The position numbers and the translations under genes were made by a program. Of a stretch of DNA of 19,336 nucleotides, positions 1 to 7,412 are shown one piece after another. The notes under the pieces are model-generated. The model did not search any database. It saw only the letters and a list, made by a program, of their open reading frames with translations, and was not told the origin of the DNA. Origin of the DNA: Flavobacteriaceae bacterium (lineage in GTDB: Bacteria > Bacteroidota > Bacteroidia > Flavobacteriales > Flavobacteriaceae); NCBI GenBank assembly GCA_002729755.1, contig PBYT01000004.1:11420-30755 (forward strand), written 5' to 3'. Position 1 is the stretch's first letter, and each line of letters starts with the position of its first letter.

Positions 1-402
1 CTTAAACGAATGATTGCTTGGGTTTCAAGTAATTCTACAGGTTGTAGATATTGTCAAGCACATGCTATTAGGGCCGCAGAACGTTATGGTGCAAAACAAG
101 AACAATTAGATAATATTTGGAATTTTAGAATACATGATTCTTTTAATGATGCTGAACGTGCCGCGCTAAATTTCTCTTTGGCCGCTTCACAAGTTCCAAA
201 TACTGTAGATCAGACAATAATACAAGAATTGCATAAGCATTGGGATGAAGGTGAAATTGTAGAAATTCTAGGAGTAATTTCTTTATTTGGATATTTAAAT
301 CGATGGAATGATTCTATAGGGACTTCTATTGAAGAAGGAGCTATTGAGAGTGCTGAAAAGTACTTACAGAAAACAGGATGGGTAAAAGGCAAACATGTCT
401 AA
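1..402 (+). CDS. Carboxymuconolactone decarboxylase / AhpD-like protein, 5'-truncated by window edge
   Basis: The 3' part of a small all-helical protein of the carboxymuconolactone decarboxylase/AhpD superfamily, many of which are peroxidase-related thiol enzymes. The reading frame is already open at base 1 (L-K-R before the first in-window Met at position 10). That Met lies inside the conserved helix just before the active site, so the true start is upstream of the window. The diagnostic AhpD-type motif GCRYCQAH gives the redox pair C15/C18 and H21 (numbered from base 1). The second half (EIVEILGVISLFGYLNRW) matches the usual C-terminal helix. A role in peroxide or thiol chemistry is inferred from the CxxC; the substrate cannot be told. 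The next 195 bp downstream contain no recognisable gene. Confidence 0.85.
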   Translation, partial: LKRMIAWVSSNSTGCRYCQAHAIRAAERYGAKQEQLDNIWNFRIHDSFNDAERAALNFSLAASQVPNTVDQTIIQELHKHWDEGEIVEILGVISLFGYLNRWNDSIGTSIEEGAIESAEKYLQKTGWVKGKHV

Positions 403-597
403 TTCTTTTTACAATTTGTATATTAATATTATCCCGAATTGAACCTTTTCCATACCTCTAATGTAAAAAAATACTTTTTATTAACAATGATGTTTTTAAA
501 AGTAGGGTAGTGGAATTCGATTGTGGCTATTGTGTGTCTAAAAAAATGAAACCTTTGTGAAGTATTAATTTTATTGAGCTTTACTAGTCTTGTAAAA

Positions 598-1245
598 TTA
601 CTCAATAAGTTTATTAATTATGCTCTTCCTGCCAATAGTTTTTGTAATTATATCATTGCTTATATCCCAACCTCTTGCGGGCGAATATTCTCTACCATAG
701 TATATAATTCTTAAATGAAGACTATTCCACTTTTCTTTTGGAAAAATTCGTTTAGCATCTTTTTCAGTTTGAACTACATTTTTTCCATTTGACAATCCCC
801 ATCTGTACATAAGTCTATGTATATGAGTGTCAACCGGAAATGCTGGTATTCCAAATGCTTGAGAAATAACTACAGATGCAGTTTTATGACCTACTGCAGG
901 TAAACCCTCTAAATCTTCGAGTTTTTTAGGAACTTTTCCTTGATGTTTTTTAATTAAGATTTTAGATAACCCCCATATTCCTTTAGATTTAGCCGGAGAA
1001 AGACCTACAGGTTTGATAATCTCTCTAATCTCATCAATAGATAATTTTATCATGTCATTCGGGTTATTAGCTTTTCTAAACAAATGAGGAGTTATCTCAT
1101 TTACCTTTTTGTCTGTGCTTTGAGCAGATAAAAGAACTGCAATTAATAGAGTATATGGATCTTTATGATTTAGAGGAATTTCTAATTTTGGGTAAAGTGT
1201 CTCTAACTCAGTTATTAAAAAACTCACTTTCTCTTTTAATCTCAT
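598..1245 (-). CDS. nth: Endonuclease III (DNA glycosylase/AP lyase), cysteine-free variant
   Basis: Base-excision-repair enzyme of the HhH-GPD superfamily that removes oxidised pyrimidines and cleaves AP sites. The 215-aa length is normal. The helix-hairpin-helix is at about residues 112-131 (LEGLPAVGHKTA), with K121 as the expected Schiff-base lysine. The catalytic aspartate is D139 in PVDTHIHR. Classical Nth ends in a C-x6-C-x2-C-x5-C [4Fe-4S] loop. Here the equivalent segment (about 184-205, GREYSPARGW...) has no cysteine, and neither does the rest of the protein. From memory, other flavobacterial Nth proteins share this ending, so it looks like a lineage trait and not damage. The gene diverges from bcp with only 27 bp between the start codons. 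Confidence 0.93.
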   Translation of the reverse strand: MRLKEKVSFLITELETLYPKLEIPLNHKDPYTLLIAVLLSAQSTDKKVNEITPHLFRKANNPNDMIKLSIDEIREIIKPVGLSPAKSKGIWGLSKILIKKHQGKVPKKLEDLEGLPAVGHKTASVVISQAFGIPAFPVDTHIHRLMYRWGLSNGKNVVQTEKDAKRIFPKEKWNSLHLRIIYYGREYSPARGWDISNDIITKTIGRKSIINKLIE

Positions 1246-1250
1246 TTATG

Positions 1251-1258
1251 TATTTTTG
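1251..1258 (+). promoter_or_regulatory. Candidate -7 element of bcp promoter
   Basis: TATTTTTG matches the Bacteroidota -7 consensus TAnnTTTG and lies 14 bp before the bcp start codon, in the 27-bp nth/bcp divergent gap. No convincing -33 TTG is visible at the usual distance, and such a short motif is common in AT-rich DNA. Confidence 0.35.
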
Positions 1259-1272
1259 TTTAAAAATATATT

Positions 1273-1725
1273 ATGTTAAAAATAGGAGACAAAATACCAA
1301 ATTTAGATTTAATTACACATAAGGGTGAAAAAATAAATTTAAACGATTTAAAAGGAAAAAAAATAGTTCTATTTTTTTATCCAAGAGCTAACACACCTGG
1401 CTGTACAGCTGAAGCATGTAATCTTAATGATAACTATTCTTATTTTAAAAATAAAGGTTATGAAATAATTGGTGTAAGTCCTGATGAAGTTAAGAAGCAA
1501 AATAATTTTGCAGATAAATTTGGATTTAATTATAATCTTATTGCTGATGATTCAAAAGAACTAATTGAAGCTTTTGGTGTGTGGGGAAAGAAAAAGTTTA
1601 GAGGTGAAGAGTATTTTGGTGTAATAAGAACGACATTTATTATTAATGAAGAGGGGTTAATTGAAAGAATTATTGAAAAAGTTAATACTAAAGAACATTC
1701 TTCTCAAATATTAGCAGACGACTAA
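1273..1725 (+). CDS. bcp: Thiol peroxidase, peroxiredoxin Q/Bcp family
   Basis: Cytosolic thioredoxin-dependent peroxidase reducing H2O2 and organic hydroperoxides. The 150-aa length is typical. The peroxidatic cysteine is C44 in the motif NTPGCTAEAC, preceded by FFYPRA, and the resolving cysteine is C49, the C-x4-C spacing of the atypical 2-Cys Bcp type. The family-typical segments GVWGKKKFRGEEYFGVIRTTFII and the IEKV C-terminal strand follow. It is divergent from nth, so oxidative DNA repair and peroxide removal are neighbours; co-regulation is only inferred. Its TAA stop is directly followed by the stop codon of the convergent gene, leaving no intergenic space for a terminator. Confidence 0.95.
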   Translation: MLKIGDKIPNLDLITHKGEKINLNDLKGKKIVLFFYPRANTPGCTAEACNLNDNYSYFKNKGYEIIGVSPDEVKKQNNFADKFGFNYNLIADDSKELIEAFGVWGKKKFRGEEYFGVIRTTFIINEEGLIERIIEKVNTKEHSSQILADD

Positions 1726-3156
1726 TTATTTATACCCAAACATTTTCTTTTTAATTATCATTTCTGATATACCTGCTGGCACTTTATCTTCCCAGCCGCC
1801 CTTGTTTTCTTTTATTTTTTTAAGAATATTCTTTGAATAGATTTTAAGATACTCAGGAGTGAAGTTTTTTATATCTAGAATTTTATTATTGTATTTAAAG
1901 TATTTGTAAAATTCTTTAACCTTTGGTTTTAATTTTAAATTATCAGAATTTATATAACCTTTTTCTTCACCATTCTTAGCAGGGTAAAGGTATATTTTCA
2001 TATTATTAATAAAGATATTTCCAAATGCTTCAAGAATTCCTCCTCGGAGATCATCATAATACTGATCATCAAAGATTTCAACAAAATTTATAACACCCAT
2101 TGTTAAACCTAACTGTTTTTTAGTGTATTGTGTCAAGTATTTTACAAGCTTATAATATTCTTTAAAATTTGAAATCAAAACAGTATGACCTAGAGAACAT
2201 AGCAATTTTGCTCTATCAAGAAAGTCACTATCTTCTATTTCACCAGTAGATCTTAAATTAGATAATGTTATCTCAAATAGTACTATCGTATCTTCAGGTT
2301 TTACATTCTTTTCTTTAATAAAAATTTCATATGATTTTTTAAACATTTCTTCATTCACCTTGGTCACTGGTCTAAAACTCCCTCTAAGTGTTAATATGTT
2401 CTTTTTATATAAAACTTGTGCTGGAAGAACATTCTTTCCATCTTTATTAAACATTACTGCATCTGTCATTCCTAGTTTTATAAGTTCAAGGCTAAGAAGT
2501 CTATTGTCTATTTCTTTGAAAAGAGGTCCATTAAAATTTATTGTATCTATTTCGATTGCATCTTTATCTATACCATCATATAAATATTTCATGATTTTAA
2601 GCGGATCATCATGTTTATAAAAAGCACCATAGATTAGATTTACTCCCATTATTCCAAGAACTTCTTGTTGAAGTTTTGCTTCATTCTGCTTAAATCTAAA
2701 ATGAAGGGATATTTCAGAAGAGTCATCATTAGGTGAAGTTTGAAATCTAATCCCCATCCAACCATGACCTTTAAATTTTTTTACAAAATCAATTGTCGCA
2801 ACAGTATTTGCATAAACAAAGAAAAATCTTTCAGGATGTTTTTTTCTTGAAATTCTCTTCTCTAATAAATCCATTTCATGATCAAGCATTTTATTAAGAC
2901 GGTTTTGAGTAACGTATCTTTTACCTTCTTCTTTTCCATAAATTTGATCACTAAAATTTTTATCATAAGCACTAATTGATTTCGCAACTGTTCCAGAAGC
3001 GCCTCCAGCTCTATAGAAGTGTCTTACAACCTCTTGACCAGCACCAATTTCAGCAAAGGTTCCGTAAATATTATCGTTTAGATTAATCTTTAATGATTTC
3101 TTCGTAATTGAAGGTTCTGGATCTAGTTGTTTATCACCTGGTAGAATGACAGCCAT
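1726..3156 (-). CDS. Conserved 476-aa protein of unknown function
   Basis: I recognise this as a large conserved protein family of Bacteroidota and some other bacteria whose function I do not know. Database entries for relatives sometimes carry names such as nicotinate-nucleotide adenylyltransferase or TonB-dependent receptor; I see no motif supporting either. There is no signal peptide or membrane segment, so it is probably cytosolic. The most conserved-looking block is residues 31-73 (YGTFAEIGAGQEVVRHFY, then GGASGTVAKSISAYD). It is followed by LDHEMDLL (91-98), a FFFVYANTVAT strand (111-121) and GHGWMGIRFQ (130-139). Further blocks are LGIMGVNLIYGA and DNRLLSLELIKLGMTDAVMF. The Gly-rich loop after YGTFAEIGAGQEV could bind a phosphate or nucleotide, but this is speculation. 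The start codon has a candidate promoter 14 bp upstream. Confidence 0.8.
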   Translation of the reverse strand: MAVILPGDKQLDPEPSITKKSLKINLNDNIYGTFAEIGAGQEVVRHFYRAGGASGTVAKSISAYDKNFSDQIYGKEEGKRYVTQNRLNKMLDHEMDLLEKRISRKKHPERFFFVYANTVATIDFVKKFKGHGWMGIRFQTSPNDDSSEISLHFRFKQNEAKLQQEVLGIMGVNLIYGAFYKHDDPLKIMKYLYDGIDKDAIEIDTINFNGPLFKEIDNRLLSLELIKLGMTDAVMFNKDGKNVLPAQVLYKKNILTLRGSFRPVTKVNEEMFKKSYEIFIKEKNVKPEDTIVLFEITLSNLRSTGEIEDSDFLDRAKLLCSLGHTVLISNFKEYYKLVKYLTQYTKKQLGLTMGVINFVEIFDDQYYDDLRGGILEAFGNIFINNMKIYLYPAKNGEEKGYINSDNLKLKPKVKEFYKYFKYNNKILDIKNFTPEYLKIYSKNILKKIKENKGGWEDKVPAGISEMIIKKKMFGYK

Positions 3157-3169
3157 TCTTAGTTTTTTA

Positions 3170-3201
3170 CAAAATTACAAAGATTGTTTAACTTAAAGCA
3201 A
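3170..3201 (-). promoter_or_regulatory. Candidate promoter of the 476-aa protein gene
   Basis: On the minus strand, TAATTTTG (3170-3177) matches the Bacteroidota -7 consensus TAnnTTTG exactly. A TTG (3199-3201) lies upstream with a 21-nt spacer, within the usual -33 range. The start codon follows 13 bp downstream of the -7 element. It sits in the 67-bp divergent gap shared with the PhnP-like gene. Confidence 0.45.
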
Positions 3202-3223
3202 TAAATTGTAATAGATTTAACTA

Positions 3224-3994
3224 ATGTTTAGGATGACTTTTTTAGGTACTGGTACTTCACAGGGAATACCTGTTATAGGTAGTGATCATCCTGTTTCCCT
3301 AAGTGATAATTCAAAAGATAAGAGACTTAGATCTTCAGTATTACTTAATTGGGATAATTTTAATCTAATTATTGATTGTGGTCCAGACTTTAGGCAACAG
3401 ATGCTAAGATATAATTGTAACAAACTTGATTCAATAATATTTACACACGAACATGCTGATCATACATCAGGAATAGATGATATAAGACCTTTTTGTTACA
3501 GACAAGGTAAGATTCCTATTTATTTGCACAAAAGAGTATTAAATTCACTTGAAACAAGATTTGCATATATTTTTAATAAAAATCAAAGATATCCAGGATC
3601 CCCGGAATTTAATATTAACCTTATTAATAAAGAACATAAATTTGAAGTAGGAGGTAAGATAATTACTCCAATTGAAGTATTACATCAAAAACTACCTGTT
3701 TTAGGCTATAGAATTGATAATATTGCATATTTAACAGATGTTAAGACAATAGAGGATAAAGAGCTTGATAAAATTCATGATCTTGATGTATTAGTTTTAA
3801 GTGCCTTAAGATTTAAACCTCATCCTACTCATTTGAATATCGATGAAGCAATTCAAATCATTAATAAAATAAAACCTAAAAAGACATATTTAACTCATAT
3901 TAGTCATGATATGGGATTTCATGATGAGGTCTCAGAAAAACTCCCAGAAAATGTTTATTTATCTTATGATGGTCTTGAGATTGATTTGGATTAA
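3224..3994 (+). CDS. Metallo-beta-lactamase-fold hydrolase, PhnP-like
   Basis: Cytosolic di-metal hydrolase of the PhnP-like phosphodiesterase branch. It opens with TFLGTGTSQGIPV, has the IIDCGPDFRQQM strand, and carries the metal-binding H-x-H-x-D-H motif at residues 75-80 (HEHADH). Further ligands are likely H154 (VLHQKLPV), D172 (YLTDVKT) and H225 (TYLTHISHD). The 256-aa length is normal for this group. Two in-frame starts are possible: the ATG at 3224 and another three codons later at 3233; the family usually has only 2-3 residues before TFLGTG, so either fits. The substrate is unknown; no phosphonate genes are nearby, so a true PhnP role is unlikely. Its TAA overlaps the stop codon of the convergent hydrolase gene within TTAA. 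Confidence 0.88.
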   Translation: MFRMTFLGTGTSQGIPVIGSDHPVSLSDNSKDKRLRSSVLLNWDNFNLIIDCGPDFRQQMLRYNCNKLDSIIFTHEHADHTSGIDDIRPFCYRQGKIPIYLHKRVLNSLETRFAYIFNKNQRYPGSPEFNINLINKEHKFEVGGKIITPIEVLHQKLPVLGYRIDNIAYLTDVKTIEDKELDKIHDLDVLVLSALRFKPHPTHLNIDEAIQIINKIKPKKTYLTHISHDMGFHDEVSEKLPENVYLSYDGLEIDLD

Positions 3995-4629
3995 AGATTT
4001 GTAGTCTCTATCCATTTAATAATACTAGATAAATTTTCCTGATTAATTGTATGTCCTGAAGGAAATTCTTCAAAAGTTATATTATCATTAGATTCTATCA
4101 ATTCTAATATTGTTTCTTTAACTAGATCAATTGGGATTATATCATCATATAATCCATGAGAAGTGTATGTTAAAATATTATTGTGATTATCAATTTTATA
4201 ATCAAAAACATTTATATATGAGCTAATAGGTAAAATTCTTCTAATGTTTTCAGAATAATCTAGACCTAGTTTCCAGCAAATACTACCTCCCTGACTAAAA
4301 CCAAGAACAGTAGCATCTGATTTATTTAATTCAAACTGAGTAGATAGCTTATTTATATTTTTAATAATGACTTCAGCAATTTTATCAACGTCATCTTCAT
4401 TTTTATAATATGATTTATTAATTATATCTTCCTGGTTTACTTCAAACCATGTGAATCCGCCAAATGGTAATGAAATAGGAGCTTCTAAAGAAATTATTGT
4501 ATGATTTTTAGGTAAGTATCCTTCTAATGAGAATAAGTCTTCTTTATTACTTCCATAGCCATGAAGTAAGAATATGCTTGGACTATTTTCTTTATTTTCT
4601 GAATGTCTAATCAGATATTTTAAATCCAT
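3991..4629 (-). CDS. Alpha/beta hydrolase (carboxylesterase/phospholipase family)
   Basis: Small serine hydrolase of the Abhydrolase_2 (carboxylesterase, YpfH-like) family. The oxyanion strand is IFLLHGYGSN (19-28). The nucleophile is S112 in the elbow GFSQGG, the acid is D162 in HGLYDDIIP, and the base is H193 in PSGHTI. All three catalytic residues are therefore intact. At 212 aa it is full length for the family, with no signal peptide, so it is cytosolic. Likely substrates are short acyl esters or thioesters, but the sequence does not say which. Its start codon overlaps the end of the pseudo-dihydroorotase gene by 10 nt, indicating coupled translation. Its stop overlaps that of the convergent PhnP-like gene. 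Confidence 0.88.
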   Translation of the reverse strand: MDLKYLIRHSENKENSPSIFLLHGYGSNKEDLFSLEGYLPKNHTIISLEAPISLPFGGFTWFEVNQEDIINKSYYKNEDDVDKIAEVIIKNINKLSTQFELNKSDATVLGFSQGGSICWKLGLDYSENIRRILPISSYINVFDYKIDNHNNILTYTSHGLYDDIIPIDLVKETILELIESNDNITFEEFPSGHTINQENLSSIIKWIETTNL

Positions 4630-5882
4630 AGCTTATTTTCGCATAAACTATCATTATTTATTGCTCCATATACCTTTCCGTTCATTTTCTGACCAATAAA
4701 TGCACAATTTTTAGAAGTTGATAATATATGATCTTCCTCAAATCTGTATGAGAAATCAGGATCAAATAACGCCATTTCTGCATTAGACCCAACTTGTATT
4801 TTATTCTGAGTAATTGATAGTTCGCTTTTCCTCCTAGTTAAAATATCAATAACCTTGTCTAGTGGGAAAATATTTGATAAAACTCCAAATACACATTCTA
4901 ATCCAATACTTCCTGAAAGAGCATTGTCAAATTCTACTTTTTTATTATCAATATCAATAGGTTCATGCATACTTGTTACATAATCTATTGTACCATCAAG
5001 TAGTGCATCTTTTAATAAATCTGAATCTTTTTTAGATCTAAGTGGGGGCGATAATTTTAGGTTTGTATTATAATCTGATAAGTCATCATCATTTAAAATT
5101 AAATGAGCTAAACTAACACTTGAGGTTATGTTCAATCCTTTTTTCTTTGCATCTCTAATCATACCTATACTTTTAGCTGTTGAAATATAAGGGATGTGTA
5201 GCATTCCGCCTGTATACTCAAGAATTTCAAGATCTCTATAAACTTGTATTGATTCAGAAATATTAGGTAAACCTTTCAAACCTAAAGATGTGCTAATTAA
5301 ACCCTCATTCATTACACCATTAGAGGATAAGCTTTCATCATTAGAGTAAGAGATAACTAATCCTCCAAAACTTTTTGAATATTCAAGAGCAATTTTCATT
5401 AGACTTGAATCTTTTATTGATTTTTTATGATCTCCATAAGCAATAGCTCCAGCTAATTTCATATCATATAATGGTGCTAGCTCTTGGCCTTTAGCATTCA
5501 AAGTCAAATTGGCTATAGGATAAAGTCTGGTAGTGTGATTTATTGATTTTTTAATTATATGAGAAACTGATGAGTGAGAGTCAGTTAGGGGTTTAGTATT
5601 TGGATTTAATAAAACAGAAGTAAAACCACTTGATGCAGCAGTAAGAAGTCCATTCTCAATACTTTCTCTCTCTTCATAACCTGGTTCGCCAAAAGAGACT
5701 GATGTGTCAAGCCAACCCCTTGATACATGAAGATTTTTATACTTTATTATTTTATCTGCTTTGGATTCAATTTTATCAGAAATCTCTGTAATAACACCAT
5801 CTTCAATTAATATATCCTTTACTTTGAAATTTAAGTCACTTGTATTATCAACAAGTGTTGCTGATTTTATAAGATGTTTCAT
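4620..5882 (-). CDS. Dihydroorotase homologue lacking metal ligands (pseudo-DHOase)
   Basis: Amidohydrolase-superfamily protein of the class I dihydroorotase (PyrC) group, pyrimidine biosynthesis. Residues are numbered from the upstream TTG. The DxHxH motif that holds the metals reads D68-T-S70-V-S72, so both His are Ser. The later ligand His residues appear as Y188 (SYSNDESL) and Y241 (HIPYISTAKS). The final catalytic Asp (usually TDHAPH) is M314 in TSMHEPID. D160 (AYGDHKK) and the fold blocks (GEPGYEERE, LLNPNTKP, KLSPPLR) are retained. It is therefore probably non-catalytic, perhaps a partner of aspartate transcarbamoylase as known for pseudo-DHOases in other bacteria. The ATG at 5882 is preferred over the TTG at 5909. 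It starts MKHLIKSATL, as relatives do, and the TTG lies inside a -7 promoter element. Confidence 0.85.
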   Translation of the reverse strand: MKHLIKSATLVDNTSDLNFKVKDILIEDGVITEISDKIESKADKIIKYKNLHVSRGWLDTSVSFGEPGYEERESIENGLLTAASSGFTSVLLNPNTKPLTDSHSSVSHIIKKSINHTTRLYPIANLTLNAKGQELAPLYDMKLAGAIAYGDHKKSIKDSSLMKIALEYSKSFGGLVISYSNDESLSSNGVMNEGLISTSLGLKGLPNISESIQVYRDLEILEYTGGMLHIPYISTAKSIGMIRDAKKKGLNITSSVSLAHLILNDDDLSDYNTNLKLSPPLRSKKDSDLLKDALLDGTIDYVTSMHEPIDIDNKKVEFDNALSGSIGLECVFGVLSNIFPLDKVIDILTRRKSELSITQNKIQVGSNAEMALFDPDFSYRFEEDHILSTSKNCAFIGQKMNGKVYGAINNDSLCENKLWI

Positions 5883-5890
5883 ACTTTCTA

Positions 5891-5902
5891 GGGAAATTTC
5901 CC
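5891..5902. repeat. 12-bp perfect palindrome at pseudo-DHOase leader
   Basis: GGGAAATTTCCC is a perfect inverted repeat, notable because GC triplets are rare here. It lies between the candidate -7 element (5907-5914) and the ATG at 5882, about where transcription should begin. It could be an operator, or a chance result of the codons. Confidence 0.4.
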
Positions 5903-5906
5903 CTGA

Positions 5907-5940
5907 CAAAATTAATAAACTAATTTATATAAGAGACAAA
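5907..5940 (-). promoter_or_regulatory. Candidate promoter of pseudo-DHOase/hydrolase operon
   Basis: On the minus strand, TTTG (5937-5940), a 22-nt spacer and TAATTTTG (5907-5914) fit the Bacteroidota -33/-7 pattern. It falls in the 65-nt gap between the TIGR02757 gene and the pseudo-DHOase ATG. Transcription would start near 5900, downstream of the alternative TTG start, which supports the ATG at 5882. Confidence 0.5.
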
Positions 5941-5947
5941 GACTAGA

Positions 5948-6712
5948 TTAAAACTTTTCGTTAACGCCTAATCCAAATAATGCAAAATCATATTTTACAG
6001 GATCCTTTTTGTCCATCTCTCTTAATTTTAAATCTAATTCATTTACAGCTAAAGAATCATTTTGATTTCTTTTTAACAAACCAAGTTTTCTAGCTGTATT
6101 ACCTGTATGAATATCTAATGGACATGATAGTTGAGAAGGAGATATAGATTTCCATATTCCAAAGTCTATACCTTTATTATTTGATCTCACCATCCATCTT
6201 AAAAACATATTAAACCTTTTTGCAGCTGATCCATTTAATGGATCAGGTAAATGCTTTTTTGTCCTTTGTGGATGATCTAATTCAAAAAATTTTTTTTTAA
6301 AATTTGATATTCTCACTTGAAGATTATCTCCACTTTTACTATTAGACATAATACCTTCTAAACCATTATAATTAGTATAAATATTCTTAAGTGATTTAAT
6401 GAAATAGATTAAATCTTCTGAGTTAAATGTTCTATGAATAGTACCTTTTATTCTTTTTAAGTCTTGATATGAATGATTTATTATAAAATCGTAAGGTGAA
6501 GATTCTAGAAAGTTTATTATTTTATATCCACTGTTAATTATAGACTTTCTATTTCCCCAGGATATTATTGATATAAGAAAACCTGAAATTTCAATATCTA
6601 ACTTATTATCATATTCATGTGGAATTATAATAGGATCAGTTTGAATAAATTCTTTTTGTTGATAAAATTCTGCTTTTTCGTCAAGAAATTCTTTTAATTC
6701 TAATAAAGTCAT
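5948..6712 (-). CDS. TIGR02757 / DUF2400 family protein
   Basis: Conserved cytosolic protein of unknown function, common in Bacteroidota. Recognition rests on the C-terminal half. RTKKHLPDPLNGSAAKRFNMFLRWMVR (about 154-180) is followed by GIDFGIWKSISPSQLSCPLDIHTG, ARKLGLLKRNQND and DPVKYDFALFGLGV, all characteristic of the family. The N-terminal ELKEFLDEKAEFYQQ and EISGFLISIISWGNRKSI segments also fit. The 254-aa length is full. The spread of conserved Asp, His and Lys residues recalls HhH-type DNA glycosylases, but no activity is assigned here. Its start codon overlaps the TAA of the LolD-type gene by one base (TAATG), so the two are surely co-transcribed and translationally coupled. Confidence 0.88.
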   Translation of the reverse strand: MTLLELKEFLDEKAEFYQQKEFIQTDPIIIPHEYDNKLDIEISGFLISIISWGNRKSIINSGYKIINFLESSPYDFIINHSYQDLKRIKGTIHRTFNSEDLIYFIKSLKNIYTNYNGLEGIMSNSKSGDNLQVRISNFKKKFFELDHPQRTKKHLPDPLNGSAAKRFNMFLRWMVRSNNKGIDFGIWKSISPSQLSCPLDIHTGNTARKLGLLKRNQNDSLAVNELDLKLREMDKKDPVKYDFALFGLGVNEKF

Positions 6713-7374
6713 TATATGATTTTACCATCATTAATTACAATTTGTCTATCAGCTTTTTTAGCAAGTGATTGATTATGAGTAACAATTATAAATGTGCAAT
6801 TAATTTTTTTTCTTAAATCAAAAAAAATATCATATAATATTTCTGAATTTTTAGAATCTAGATTACCACTAGGTTCATCAGCAAGAATGATCTTAGGATT
6901 ATTTATTAATGCTCTAGCAACAGAAACTCTTTGTCTTTCTCCACCAGATAAAGTTGCTGGTTTTTTATCTAATTTATCTATCAATCCTAATTCTTTAAAT
7001 AAAGATATAGCTCTTTCCTTTATATTGTTATTCTTACCTATCCACGCAGGAAGGCAAACATTTTCCAAGCATGTGAATTCAGGAAGCAATTCATGAAATT
7101 GAAAAACAAATCCTATGTTTTTATTTCTAAAGTTTGAAAGTTCTTTATCATTTAATCCAAAAATATCTCTCTCACATATCATAAGTTTTGAGTCATTATT
7201 ATCATCAGGTGTCTCAATTGTTCCAAGTATATTTAGGAGAGTGGTTTTACCTGCACCTGAAGGACCAGAAATTGATATGATTTCCCCTTGATTAATGGAA
7301 AGATTAATTTCTTTAAGAACTTTTGTCCCATCAAAACTTTTAGAAATATTTTTCGCTAATAATATGTTTTTCAT
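6712..7374 (-). CDS. lolD: ABC transporter ATPase, LolD/MacB/FtsE-type
   Basis: Nucleotide-binding subunit of an ABC system. Walker A is GPSGAGKT (37-44), the Q-loop glutamine is Q92 in FVFQFHELLPEF, the signature is LSGGERQ (142-148), Walker B is IILADEP (163-168 with E167), and the H-loop is H200 (VTHNQ). The phrase FQFHELLPEFTCLENV and the 220-aa length are typical of LolD, the ATPase that drives lipoprotein release from the inner membrane with LolC/E. No permease gene is adjacent, so partners must be encoded elsewhere. An MacB- or FtsE-like role cannot be excluded, but the Q-loop context favours LolD. It begins the minus-strand cluster and diverges from msrA across 38 bp. Confidence 0.85.
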   Translation of the reverse strand: MKNILLAKNISKSFDGTKVLKEINLSINQGEIISISGPSGAGKTTLLNILGTIETPDDNNDSKLMICERDIFGLNDKELSNFRNKNIGFVFQFHELLPEFTCLENVCLPAWIGKNNNIKERAISLFKELGLIDKLDKKPATLSGGERQRVSVARALINNPKIILADEPSGNLDSKNSEILYDIFFDLRKKINCTFIIVTHNQSLAKKADRQIVINDGKII

Positions 7375-7412
7375 AATTTTACAATATTAATATTTTTACT
7401 TTAGAATCTAAG

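Noticed and set aside
403..597. Searched the 195-bp gap for a small gene, tRNA or regulatory RNA
   Set aside because: No cloverleaf, no strong hairpin and no plausible coding frame were seen; it appears to be plain intergenic DNA.
3224..3994. Naming the MBL-fold protein PhnP of phosphonate degradation
   Set aside because: Only the fold and metal motifs are shared; no phn genes are present in the window.
5883..5909. Nine-codon N-terminal extension of the pseudo-DHOase from a TTG
   Set aside because: The TTG is part of a -7 promoter element, and the ATG at 5882 gives the family-like N-terminus MKHLIKSATL.
7383..7394. AATATTAATATT palindrome in the lolD/msrA divergent gap
   Set aside because: Pure A/T palindromes are expected by chance in DNA this AT-rich, and no second copy or promoter layout supports an operator.
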